Below, in pieces: positions 1 through 8,183 of a DNA stretch of 34,576 nt. Source of the stretch: Halomonas halmophila (GTDB taxonomy: Bacteria > Pseudomonadota > Gammaproteobacteria > Pseudomonadales > Halomonadaceae); the NCBI RefSeq assembly GCF_006540005.1, contig NZ_BJOC01000038.1, positions 1-34,576 on the forward strand. The letters run 5' to 3'. How positions within the stretch are numbered: position 1 is the first letter of the stretch; each line of letters starts with the position of its first letter. The translations under genes and the position numbers were made by a program. Below the pieces are notes generated by a model that had not been told where the DNA came from, did not search any database, and saw nothing but the letters and a program-made list of their open reading frames with translations.

Positions 1-19
1 AAGAAGGAAGAGGGAAGAA

Positions 20-96
20 GGGAGAAGGGAGAAGGGAGAAGGGAGAAGGGAGAAGGGAGAAGGGAGAAGGGAGAAGGGAGAAGGGAGAAGGGAGAA
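20..96. repeat. Heptanucleotide tandem array (GGGAGAA)x11
   Basis: Eleven uninterrupted copies of the 7-bp unit GGGAGAA, preceded by degenerate purine-rich copies from base 1. The unit length is not a multiple of three and no reading frame is supported through it. Similar heptamer arrays recur at 1014-1168 and 11025-11073, so this is a repeat class of the genome and not a one-off. A perfect array like this is expected to vary in copy number by slippage (inference). Confidence 0.95.
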
Positions 97-153
97 GGAA
101 GTCAGGCCAGTGCCAGCGGGGTGTGACGTCAAGGGTTTTCTTCCCTCTTAAAG

Positions 154-260
154 GCGCGCAGCGCCGTTCTTCCTTCTTCATTCTCATGGCAGCGCGCAGC
201 GCCGTTCTTCCTTCTTCATTCTCATGGCAGCGCGCAGCGCCGTTCTTCATTCTTATGGAG
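154..260. repeat. 38-bp tandem repeat, about 2.7 copies
   Basis: Two exact 38-bp units start at 154 and 192, and a third, partial and diverged copy starts at 230. Each unit begins GCGCGCAGCGCCG and ends in a pyrimidine-rich stretch plus CTCATGGCA. The repeats are directly adjacent with no spacers, so this is a minisatellite and not a CRISPR. Together with the heptamer array it fills the leader of the regulator gene at 332. Copy 3 creates an in-frame ATG upstream of that gene, but it lacks a convincing ribosome binding site. Confidence 0.9.
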
Positions 261-331
261 GCGCTCTCCCCCTCTCCCCACCCCGATGTCTTGACGTATC
301 ATACCGGTTCACTTCGGCATTGAGCGGTGTC

Positions 332-1018
332 ATGGAGACTAGCGCGAAGCAGAATCTGGGGGTCGGGGCGTATCGCGGGCTCAAGCGGGATATCATCCGG
401 GGGGTGTTTCAGCCGGGTGAGAAGCTGGTGATGAGTCGCCTGAAGGATCGCTACGGCCTGGGTGTCGGACCGTTGCGGGAGGCGTTGTCACAGCTGGTGG
501 CGGAGCGTCTGGTGGTGGCGATCAGTCAGCGCGGATATCGGGTGGCGACGATGTCGCGCGAGGAGCTGGCCGATCTCTACGATGCGCGGGCGCAACTCGA
601 ACGGCTGGTGCTGGAGTTGGCGATTCAGCGCGGCGATGATGCCTGGGAAGCCGATGTGCTGGCGAAGGCACATACGCTGAGCAAGGTGGTGGAGGTCCAG
701 AGCCCCGAGGAAATGCTGGATGTGTGGGACGCGCGACACAAGGCCTTTCACACCGCCATCGCCGAGGGCTGCAACTCCCCCAACCTCTTGCAGCTACGTG
801 ACACGCTGTTCGATCAGGTCGAGCGTTATCGCCATCTGTGGCTGCGCGAAACGGTCCTGTCCGAGGAAGCCCTGGAACGCAAGCGTCAGGAACACGCCGC
901 CCTGGTCGAGGTCATCCTCGCCCGCGACAGCGACACCGCGTGTCGCATGATGCAGGAACACCTGATGACCCCGGTGCCGATTATCGAGGACGTGATGGTG
1001 CGGAGCGATGGGCTTTAA
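332..1018 (+). CDS. csiR: GntR-family (FCD) repressor, CsiR/GlaR type
   Basis: A 228-residue GntR regulator with an N-terminal winged helix (about residues 12-75) and a C-terminal FCD ligand-binding domain (about 80-215). The stretch around residues 45-72 (LGVGPLREALSQLVAERLV, then QRGYRVATMS) and the block WEADVLAKAH closely match my recollection of E. coli CsiR/GlaR. That protein represses the glaH-lhgD-gabDTP genes for glutarate, 2-hydroxyglutarate and GABA use and is released by glutarate. The start was placed at the METSAKQN methionine at 332. The frame stays open upstream to 224, but that part is encoded by the 38-bp repeats and has no family similarity. No glaH, lhgD or gab gene is in the window, so its targets may lie upstream of base 1. 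The family call is sure; the glutarate ligand is inferred. Confidence 0.85.
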   Translation: METSAKQNLGVGAYRGLKRDIIRGVFQPGEKLVMSRLKDRYGLGVGPLREALSQLVAERLVVAISQRGYRVATMSREELADLYDARAQLERLVLELAIQRGDDAWEADVLAKAHTLSKVVEVQSPEEMLDVWDARHKAFHTAIAEGCNSPNLLQLRDTLFDQVERYRHLWLRETVLSEEALERKRQEHAALVEVILARDSDTACRMMQEHLMTPVPIIEDVMVRSDGL

Positions 1019-1168
1019 GCTATAAGCTGTAAGCCGTAAGCTGTAAGTACCCCCCAAGGTCAAACCCAAGGACCAGGGTGGGGGAGTTGCTGTTGACCTT
1101 TCTTACAGCTTATAGCTTATAGCTTACGGCTTCTCTTCCAGCTTACAGCTTATAGCTTACGGCTTCCG
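1014..1168. repeat. Inverted heptamer arrays NNTAAGC / GCTTANN between convergent genes
   Basis: Five NNTAAGC heptamers run from 1014 to 1048. The reverse-complement form (GCTTANN) runs from 1101 to 1135 and again from 1141 to 1168. The two sets could pair into a long imperfect hairpin. They lie between the converging csiR and pgaD genes, so a bidirectional terminator role is plausible (inference). Both flanking stop codons fall inside the arrays: csiR at 1016-1018 and pgaD at 1143-1145. The last few PgaD codons are therefore repeat-encoded. Confidence 0.85.
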
Positions 1169-1511
1169 CCCGGCTTCGCCGGCGCTTGCGCGCCCCGTGC
1201 AGCAGGCGTTCGTACATCACCCAGACGTGAATAACGGCGAAGACGATGACGAAGTTGAGTCCGACGATCTCCAGCAGGCCGAGGAACATCTCGACCTTCA
1301 GCAGCAGTTCGGTATCCGCCATCTGCAGGTATGTCTGGGACAGGACAAGGCACCACAGGCCGAGGGTGAACAGCGTCAGGGCGGCGTCGCGGCAGCGGTA
1401 GGTCCAGCTGCTGCGGCGCTTGTTGCTGATCACCACGGGGCCCAGGATGTTGGGTGCGACCAGGGCATGGTCGAGCGTATTGGTGCGGGTCATCGGATTG
1501 GCACTATTCAC
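1143..1511 (-). CDS. pgaD: PgaD, accessory subunit of the PNAG synthase
   Basis: A 122-residue inner-membrane protein with two hydrophobic segments, about residues 42-65 and 78-100, followed by a basic tail. PgaD associates with the glycosyltransferase PgaC and is needed for poly-beta-1,6-N-acetylglucosamine synthesis; in E. coli the PgaCD complex responds to cyclic-di-GMP. Identification rests on size, topology and its place as the last gene of pgaABCD, because the family is poorly conserved. The start is a GTG at 1511, overlapping the end of pgaC by 8 bp and preceded by an AGGAGAAAG ribosome binding site five bases upstream; an in-frame ATG at 1493 is the alternative. The C-terminal residues (about SYKL) are read from an intergenic heptamer repeat, suggesting that the repeat has invaded or reshaped the 3' end. 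Confidence 0.8.
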   Translation of the reverse strand: MNSANPMTRTNTLDHALVAPNILGPVVISNKRRSSWTYRCRDAALTLFTLGLWCLVLSQTYLQMADTELLLKVEMFLGLLEIVGLNFVIVFAVIHVWVMYERLLHGARKRRRSRAEAVSYKL

Positions 1512-2748
1512 GGAATCTTTCTCCTCTATCCGGGCTGCTCCATATCGCAGGTTGGCCGCGGCGTCGCACCACGGCCTTGGGGAAGGCCACCACCACGGTG
1601 GCCATGTTCAACATCCAGTAGAAAACCGGGTACCAGATACACCAGAACATGCAGTGGATCATGCCCCGGTCGTAGCGGCTGTCGATGGCGAAGCTGACCA
1701 CGAACTGCACCAGGCAGAGCAGGACCAGGGCGCCGCCGAACCAGCGCAGCAATTCGATCTCGGTCCACGGTATGGCGCCGGTCAGGACACTGACGAGACC
1801 GGTGATGAGCAGCATCAGCATCGAGTAGCACCAGACCACGCTGATGACGTATTCGAGGATCAGCGGCCAGAAGCGTCGATTGCTCAGGCGTATGGCCTTG
1901 GTGAAGTGGCGCAGGAAGGCCTCGGCCCCGCCTTGAGCCCAGCGCAGCCGTTGCTTGTAGAGGCCGCGCAGGGTCTCCGGCATCAGCACCCAGCACAGCG
2001 CACGCGGCTCATAACGCACCTGCCAGCCGGACAATTGCAGCTTCCAGCTGACATCGATGTCTTCGGTGATCATGTCGGTGCTCCAGCCCTGGACCTGCAT
2101 CAGCGCGGTGTGGCGGAAGGCGCAGATCACGCCGGAGATGGTGAAGACCATGCCGTAGATCCGCTGGGCGCGCTTGATCAGGCCGATGATCGACGAGAAC
2201 TCGCCGGTCTGGATCTTGCCGATGGCAGTCGAGCGTGTGCGCACGCGGGGGTTGCCGGTCACGCAGCCGACCTTGGGGCTGTCGAGGAAGTGCATGACCA
2301 TCCAGTGGACGGCGTCGTAGTCGAGTACCGCATCGCCGTCGATGCCGACGATATAGTCGCCCGTGGCATGGGAGAGCCCGTGGTTCATGGCCCCCGCCTT
2401 GCCCTGGTTTTCCTGGTGGATGACCTTGAGTCCCGGGTATTGCCGGGCCAGTGCATCCAGACGAGCGCCGGTATCGTCGCGACTGCCGTCATTGATGGCG
2501 ATGATCTCGAGGTTGGCGTAGTTCTGGCGGAAGAGGTGATCCACGGTCTCGTTGATGTTGCCCCCTTCGTTGTGGCATGGCACCAGGATCGTCACCCGGG
2601 GCGGATCCGGCATTTCCGCCAGGGCGGGCCGCCGCGACTGGCTGCGCTCCCAGTGGAAGTAGTAATAGATGCCACCACAGGTCCAGACGATCGCCATGAG
2701 ACTCGGGTAGCCGATCGTGAAGGTCGCGAGTGCGTCGATGAAGGTCAT
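1504..2748 (-). CDS. pgaC: PgaC, poly-beta-1,6-N-acetylglucosamine synthase
   Basis: A 414-residue processive family-2 glycosyltransferase of the inner membrane that polymerises UDP-GlcNAc into PNAG. Visible features are an N-terminal membrane segment (about residues 8-30), the nucleotide-binding region starting VTILVPCHNE (52-61), the DGD metal motif at 137-139, the acceptor-side TED at 228-230, and QRLRW at 266-270. Together these give the D,D,D,QxxRW signature of cellulose/chitin/PNAG synthases. Several membrane helices follow (about 295-400). The length is close to E. coli PgaC (441). The start codon overlaps the pgaB stop as ATGA, indicating translational coupling. No key residue is missing. 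Confidence 0.97.
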   Translation of the reverse strand: MTFIDALATFTIGYPSLMAIVWTCGGIYYYFHWERSQSRRPALAEMPDPPRVTILVPCHNEGGNINETVDHLFRQNYANLEIIAINDGSRDDTGARLDALARQYPGLKVIHQENQGKAGAMNHGLSHATGDYIVGIDGDAVLDYDAVHWMVMHFLDSPKVGCVTGNPRVRTRSTAIGKIQTGEFSSIIGLIKRAQRIYGMVFTISGVICAFRHTALMQVQGWSTDMITEDIDVSWKLQLSGWQVRYEPRALCWVLMPETLRGLYKQRLRWAQGGAEAFLRHFTKAIRLSNRRFWPLILEYVISVVWCYSMLMLLITGLVSVLTGAIPWTEIELLRWFGGALVLLCLVQFVVSFAIDSRYDRGMIHCMFWCIWYPVFYWMLNMATVVVAFPKAVVRRRGQPAIWSSPDRGERFRE

Positions 2749-4757
2749 GGTGTCTTCCTCAAAGTGGTGCCCAGGGAGAACTCACGACGCAGCACTTCGG
2801 CATCGGGATGGTCGTTGTGGAAGTCGTACGGGTAGTAGCCGTACTGGTTGATGCCGGCCTCGCGGATGGTGCGCATCCAGTGCGCCAGCTTGTCGCTGGG
2901 TACCGGTGTGTGATCGCGCCAGTCCTGGGCCTGCAGCTCGAACACCAGTGAATCCGGATCGACCCGCTGGGTAGCGACTTCGGCGATGCTCTTCAGCCAG
3001 GCATCGGCGTCTTCCGCGCCTTCCATGTAGGGCATGGCCATCACGGCGGTGTAGTCGTAGGCGCGGGAGAAAGCCTCGAGTTCCTGGGCAAACCACTGCT
3101 CGCTCTTCGGGTTCAGCACCACCGGTGCATAGACATTGCGCGCGGTATAGAGCGCCGTGGTGTCGTACATGCGGTAGCGACGGACTTCATCGGCCAGCTG
3201 GTGGGTGAAGTCGATCAAGAACTCGGTCTTGCGCTGGGTCCACCTGGCCATCAGGTCGTCATCCTGACGAATGGCCTCTACGGAGCCCGGCAGCCCCCAC
3301 TTTTCCTGGTACCACGCCAGCGCGGCCGGCGAAGCGTCCTCGAAGTCGCTGAGCAGGCCGTCATCGTGGAACAGCAGGCCATCGAACTTGGCGTAGTAGC
3401 CCAGGTCCTTGTAGATATCGGCGATGACCTGACGATTGCGCTCGACGAAGGGCGACAGCCGGCGGTAACGCTCAGGGTTGGGCTTGTCCAGCCGTACATC
3501 GCTGACATAGCTGTAATCATCGCCGAGATCGAAGGCCATGACCGGCATCCAGGCATATACCGAGACGCCGACCCGTTTCTTGAGCTGCCAGGCGACGCGA
3601 TTGAAGAGGTCGGCGCGCATGGGCAGGTGATCATTGGGGAAGTACAGGCTCTCGGCGACGCCATTGCCGTCTGCATCGGCAAAGGCCTGGAGGTAGACCG
3701 TACTGATGTCCTGTGCCTTGACCTTGTCGAGCAGCTTGCCGAGGTTTTCTCTTTGTTGCGCCGGATCGGGGTCGTAGACATAGTCGAGATCGACATGGAT
3801 GACCCGTTCGTCGGCTGGGTGCCAGATCTTGCCGCCCAGGTATTCTTCGAAGGTTTCCAGGCTGGTTTCCTGGTCGATCAGGTAACGATTGATGTCGTCG
3901 GTGCCCTGCCCCAATTTGTTGGGACGAGCGAGCAGGCTGAGGGTGTGCGGCATGCCGAGCTCGGCGGCGATGTCGATGGTGGCGTGGCTGTAACCGCCAT
4001 AGGGCCAGATCACCGAGCGCGGCGCTTCACCCAGCTTGTTCTCGAGCTGGTCGCGGGCGCGTTCGAGGTCATCATGAATGCGCTGACGATAGGCGGCGAC
4101 ACTCTCGTAGCCCGATTCGCTCCATTGCGGCGTACCCGCCGCCGGCAGTTGGTTGCCCTGGGGGTTGCCGATGATGCCCTTGTGCAGGTCGTAGGTATGA
4201 GTGGCGATCTCGACCAGTGGCGATGCCTGCAGCTCGCGCAGCTGGGCCCAGCTGAGAAAACGCTCGCGCGGCAGACTGATCTGGCCATAGGGCACCTCGC
4301 CACCTTCCGGCACCGCCAGCCAGGAGCCCACCGGGGCGACGACGGCCGGATAATCGTACAGCTCCAGCAGCGGCAACACGATGTCGTAGACGCTGCTGTA
4401 ACCGTCATCGAAGGTCAGCAACACGGGCTTGGGCGGCAAGGTGTCCTTACCGGCCTCGGCATCCAGGATGTCCTGCAGGCTGACCGGGTTGTAGCCCAGA
4501 TCGTCGATCAGGTTGAACTGCTGGATCAGCCGGTTGCGCGTGATGGTCTGAGGGTAGATTTTCAGGTCCGGCGTGCGCGTCAGGTCGACGATATCGTGGT
4601 AGCTCAGCACCGTGTATTCGGTCGACATCTGCGCTTGCTCACGGGTGTCGGCAAGGACCGGCGCAACGGCCAGCAGGCTGACTGCCAACAGGGCACTTGC
4701 CATGCTCATCAAGGAGGCCACGCGCCTGAAGTTCGGCATTGCGACTTGCGAACTCAT
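2745..4757 (-). CDS. pgaB: PgaB, periplasmic PNAG N-deacetylase and glycosyl hydrolase
   Basis: A 670-residue two-domain protein, almost the same length as E. coli PgaB (672). The N-terminal NodB-type deacetylase domain shows TFDDG (residues 115-119, metal and base aspartates 117-118), H54 in YHD, and H187 and H192 in the THTYDLH segment. The C-terminal half is the GH153-type hydrolase domain that binds and cuts PNAG, with an acidic HDDG motif in its middle. Partial deacetylation is needed for export through PgaA. The N-terminus has a signal peptide with a likely cleavage after VLA near residue 36. There is no lipobox cysteine, whereas E. coli PgaB is an outer-membrane lipoprotein, so this one may be soluble in the periplasm. 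It overlaps both neighbours by 4 bp (ATGA). Confidence 0.97.
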   Translation of the reverse strand: MSSQVAMPNFRRVASLMSMASALLAVSLLAVAPVLADTREQAQMSTEYTVLSYHDIVDLTRTPDLKIYPQTITRNRLIQQFNLIDDLGYNPVSLQDILDAEAGKDTLPPKPVLLTFDDGYSSVYDIVLPLLELYDYPAVVAPVGSWLAVPEGGEVPYGQISLPRERFLSWAQLRELQASPLVEIATHTYDLHKGIIGNPQGNQLPAAGTPQWSESGYESVAAYRQRIHDDLERARDQLENKLGEAPRSVIWPYGGYSHATIDIAAELGMPHTLSLLARPNKLGQGTDDINRYLIDQETSLETFEEYLGGKIWHPADERVIHVDLDYVYDPDPAQQRENLGKLLDKVKAQDISTVYLQAFADADGNGVAESLYFPNDHLPMRADLFNRVAWQLKKRVGVSVYAWMPVMAFDLGDDYSYVSDVRLDKPNPERYRRLSPFVERNRQVIADIYKDLGYYAKFDGLLFHDDGLLSDFEDASPAALAWYQEKWGLPGSVEAIRQDDDLMARWTQRKTEFLIDFTHQLADEVRRYRMYDTTALYTARNVYAPVVLNPKSEQWFAQELEAFSRAYDYTAVMAMPYMEGAEDADAWLKSIAEVATQRVDPDSLVFELQAQDWRDHTPVPSDKLAHWMRTIREAGINQYGYYPYDFHNDHPDAEVLRREFSLGTTLRKTP

Positions 4758-7177
4758 AAGAACCTCCAGTCCAGCCCCAGGCTGAAGACGTTGGTGAACT
4801 CCGCATCACCGTCGTAGACGGCCCGGCTGCGCCTGATGCCATATTCGAGATTGAGCCGGGGCGCGAGCTCCCAGCGGTGCTGATAGCCGATCTGCCAGGT
4901 ATTGGCGGCGCCCTCGTCCTCCTGCCAATAACGCCCCGAGCCCAGGGTCAGGCCCTGCACGAAGCTCTGGCGATACCCCAGAGGCTGGCGGTGTTCGATC
5001 GTGACTTCGGCGCTCAGGCTGGCGTCGCTGTGGGGGTTGAAATAACTGGCCTGGACGTCGTCATTGCGCGAGGTACCGGCGTATACCGCTCCATCGACGC
5101 GCCATTCGTCGTAGCGGTAGAAGGTTTCCCGCCAGCTGGCCGACAGCGAGCGGCGCAGGTTGCCGTCATCCACGTCCATGACGCTGACACTCAGACTGCC
5201 GGCGCCGGCCTCGTCACGGTGATAGCCGAGTACCGCTTCGTAGAGATCGGCATTGTGGCCATCATTAAGCGCGCGCAGTGGCGTGCCCGAGGCGTTCATC
5301 TCCGCCTTGAAGGAGGCCGACCAGTGATCCCCGAGGTTCAGGTCCAGCTTGCCCCGCAGCAGCGGCTCGTCGCTGAGCTGTGCGCCCTGCCCCGCGCTGA
5401 ATGAAAGGCTCGCAGGGTAGAACGGCAATTCGTAGCCAATGGTGTTGTAAGAGGCACGCAGATCCTGGTCGTAGTACTCGCCGAACATGGCGATGCGTTC
5501 GGCGAAGAAGCGCCCGCCATCATCCCGTCGTGGTGATTCGAGGCGGGTGCTGTATTGCCAGTCGCGGCTGCTCTGGACCCCGCTGCCGGTGCCCTCGCCC
5601 ATCGAGCCAAACACGCTGAGGCCGCCGGCACGCCGCTCGCGAAGGTCGCGCGCAAGGCTGTCGCGATTGACGCTGGGCAGGTCTTCCGCGAGATGGCGTT
5701 CGATGGTGTCGACGGTATCGCGCCATTGGCCCCTGTCCAGGCGCGCCATCAGGACGCCGTGGCGCAGGGCTTCGCGGTTGTCGGGTGCGGATAGCTGCAC
5801 AGCACGCTCGTAGGCCTCGATCGCCTTGTCGGGCCAGCCCCGCCAGCGATAGAAGTCGCCCTGGGTCTTCCACAGCGAGGCATTGGCCGGCGCCCACTGC
5901 AGGAATTCGTCGAGCCGCGCCTGGGCGGCATCGAGGTCGCCACGCCAGGCTTCGAGCACCATCTCGAGCTGAAGGACCTGATCATGGCCGGCATTATCGA
6001 CGCGGCGTGTTCCGGTGAAATTCCAACGCATGGCCGGCTCATGGTCTTTCCAGTCGCTCAACAGACGTTCGGCCCGGTCATAGGCCTGCAGGTCGGCATA
6101 GGCATAGAACAAGGAGGCATTCAGCGGCTGACTGGCATCATGCGCCTGCGAAGGGTCGGCTGCGACCAGCGACTGGTAGATGGCCAGGGCGTCATCGGGG
6201 CGCCCCAGTCCGGACAGCGCATCGGCGCGTGCCCGACGCAGGTAGGGCGGCAACTCGCCATAGCGCATCTCCAGCTCGCCGGCGAAGGCCTCGGCCTTGG
6301 GAAAGCGGCGTAGCTTGACCAGGGTCAGGAGTTTGTCGAATTCGGCACGCTGTACCAGACCGGGCGCCGCGTCCGGTTCGGCCAGCACGTCATTGAAGAT
6401 GTCGAGGGCAGGACCATAGAGTTCCGGCTTGTTGGCGTTCTGAGCGAGACGCAAGCGGTCTCGGGCCCGGTAGTAGCGCAACCACAGCCGATCCTTGGCG
6501 TTGAAGGCCTCGGGATGCTCGGCCATGAACCGCTCGGCGGCGCCGGTGGCCCCCAGTTCGACCGCCAGTCGGTACAAGGCCTGAATGGCCGGGATATTGT
6601 CGGGAAAGCGCTCGACCATCCAGTGGCGAGTCTGCAGTTCCATGATCGGCGCATCGAGCCGGGCTGCCAGGTCGAGACGGGCTTGCAGCCACTGCTGATT
6701 ACGCCCCCGCTGCTCCTGCAGACGCCGCAGTAGCTTGTCCACTGAGCCAATGTCACCCATCTCGAGCCGGGTCAGGGTCAGGCCGAGCCAGCCCTGGAAG
6801 TTGTCGGGCTGGCGCTCGGTCAGTGCCTGGTAATAGGCATTGGCTCGATCGAGCTCAGCCGTCTGCCGTGCCGCCATGCCCAGCATTTCCAGGCTGTTGG
6901 GTGACAGGCTGTCCAGACGACAGTCCGGACAGACGTCGAGCACGTCCTGATAGCGCTCGGCACGGATCAAGAGTGCAATCAGATCCTGACGCACTCGGGC
7001 ATCCCGAGTCTCGGTATATAAACGCTGAAGACCCTCGATACCCGTGGATAATTGCCCATCCCGGGCCTTGATGACCCAGGCTTCACGCCGGTCATCCAGG
7101 GGTTGCTCCTGAGCATGCACGACGTCGATCGCTTGTAGACCAACGCCACACACCAGCACTCCAATTGCTCTGAACAT
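4754..7177 (-). CDS. pgaA: PgaA, outer-membrane PNAG export porin with TPR domain
   Basis: An 807-residue protein, the same length I recall for E. coli PgaA. A signal peptide (residues 1 to about 23, ending VVHA) is followed by a long alpha-helical, TPR-like periplasmic region (to about residue 490), which in this family binds PgaB and guides deacetylated PNAG. A C-terminal 16-stranded beta-barrel ends in aromatic-rich strands and a final phenylalanine-leucine pair. The start at 7177 is favoured over an upstream in-frame codon at 7270 because it begins the signal peptide and has an AAGGAG site five bases before it. It is the first gene of pgaABCD. The leader carries several GGA triplets, one overlapping the ribosome binding site, which resembles CsrA control known in E. 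coli (inference). Confidence 0.95.
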   Translation of the reverse strand: MFRAIGVLVCGVGLQAIDVVHAQEQPLDDRREAWVIKARDGQLSTGIEGLQRLYTETRDARVRQDLIALLIRAERYQDVLDVCPDCRLDSLSPNSLEMLGMAARQTAELDRANAYYQALTERQPDNFQGWLGLTLTRLEMGDIGSVDKLLRRLQEQRGRNQQWLQARLDLAARLDAPIMELQTRHWMVERFPDNIPAIQALYRLAVELGATGAAERFMAEHPEAFNAKDRLWLRYYRARDRLRLAQNANKPELYGPALDIFNDVLAEPDAAPGLVQRAEFDKLLTLVKLRRFPKAEAFAGELEMRYGELPPYLRRARADALSGLGRPDDALAIYQSLVAADPSQAHDASQPLNASLFYAYADLQAYDRAERLLSDWKDHEPAMRWNFTGTRRVDNAGHDQVLQLEMVLEAWRGDLDAAQARLDEFLQWAPANASLWKTQGDFYRWRGWPDKAIEAYERAVQLSAPDNREALRHGVLMARLDRGQWRDTVDTIERHLAEDLPSVNRDSLARDLRERRAGGLSVFGSMGEGTGSGVQSSRDWQYSTRLESPRRDDGGRFFAERIAMFGEYYDQDLRASYNTIGYELPFYPASLSFSAGQGAQLSDEPLLRGKLDLNLGDHWSASFKAEMNASGTPLRALNDGHNADLYEAVLGYHRDEAGAGSLSVSVMDVDDGNLRRSLSASWRETFYRYDEWRVDGAVYAGTSRNDDVQASYFNPHSDASLSAEVTIEHRQPLGYRQSFVQGLTLGSGRYWQEDEGAANTWQIGYQHRWELAPRLNLEYGIRRSRAVYDGDAEFTNVFSLGLDWRFL

Positions 7178-7316
7178 GGTGCTCCTTCCTGCGCAGGCGA
7201 TACGCCATTGCAATAGTGAATCCAGCCAGCATGGCGATGAAAAGCCGGCTTCTGGATCTAGAACAGCCACTTCAGTTCTACCTGGTTTTTTATTAGCTTT
7301 TTATAATTGTTGCGCT

Positions 7317-7344
7317 ATTTTATTTTAAAAATCTGCACAATCAA
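7317..7344 (-). promoter_or_regulatory. Candidate sigma70-type promoter of pgaABCD
   Basis: On the minus strand, TTGATT (7344-7339) and TAAAAT (7322-7317) are separated by 16 bp. This would start transcription near 7310 and give a leader of roughly 130 nt before pgaA. The match is reasonable, but the region is AT-rich, where chance matches are common. Confidence 0.35.
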
Positions 7345-8117
7345 CACATGCAACAAACTTTTACATGTGATCCACACACATGCTTTCCGAATGATCGAAG
7401 AGCACTCCTACCCAGGATGTTAGTTATTGTTTTTATTAGGAATAAAGTGGCCAACCGATAGCAAGGGCCAGGAGCTCCTGACCGCAATTGTCGTATTTTC
7501 CCAACTGCAATATCAAAACTAAAAGCGTCTCCGCAAAGCGACAACCAAAGCCCTTCTTCTCTATTATGTTTCGGGCTAATTTCGCCCTGTGTTTATTAGA
7601 CAGGATTGACGTGATCGCAGGCGTGGCGGGTGATGCATTCAACACCGCGGCCCATCCGGGGTCAACATAATTCGCTCCCCTTTTTCCAGAGCCGGCACGC
7701 CACCAGCCGCTTGAGCAACGCACTGCAGCAATTTATAAATATGGCCTGCGAAGAAGATTTCAACTGTCATCAATCGGCGACACAACGGTCTTACCAGATA
7801 CCAATAAAATGGCAGAATTAATCGATACAGCACAACTCTATTTATTTGAGCAAGCAGTACCTATTTACTTCATAACACTTTATTCAAAAACACAGCTTAC
7901 CGCCCCGCTCATGATTAAAATATGCAATACAAATAAAACTACAAAAGTCATACTAAGCGCATAACACCCAGATTAAACAGGATGTTATCCAGAGAAAGGA
8001 GAAGCTCCGTTTTTCGCCTATAAACGCGAGTGATTGGTATCTGCTATTCGCTGAAAACTTGGTGAGGCCAACCTCATTCCAAATACCTAGAGAGAGGAGG
8101 AGAAGGATCGGATGATG

Positions 8118-8143
8118 TGATGTGTCAACACTTTGTCACATCA
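8118..8143. promoter_or_regulatory. Candidate operator upstream of the RHH gene
   Basis: TGATGTG (8118-8124) and CACATCA (8137-8143) are perfect inverted copies. Extended to 12-bp arms they differ at only two positions. A further direct copy of TGATGTG overlaps at 8113-8119. The site ends 40 bp before the start codon of the ribbon-helix-helix gene, a usual place for autoregulation by such proteins (inference). Confidence 0.5.
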
Positions 8144-8183
8144 ATGGGATAGGTTGGGGCTGCTCACCTCAGGAGATTGCATC

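Larger units (their letters stand above)
7178..8183. other. AT-rich intergenic region without a convincing gene
   Basis: About 1 kb between the divergent pgaA and the small RHH gene. Base composition is clearly richer in A and T than the flanking genes, especially 7270-7620 and 7730-8000. Short open frames exist on both strands, but none has a good ribosome binding site or a recognisable product. The only parts I can assign are the candidate pga promoter (7317-7344) and the inverted repeat at 8118-8143. A more GC-rich patch at 7615-7730 may be a relic of a former gene (weak inference). Confidence 0.7.

Noticed and set aside
154..260. Possible CRISPR array
   Set aside because: The 38-bp units are directly adjacent with no spacers, and no cas gene is present.
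7341..7833. Short open frames in the AT-rich spacer
   Set aside because: No good ribosome binding sites, no recognisable domains, and overlapping frames on both strands.
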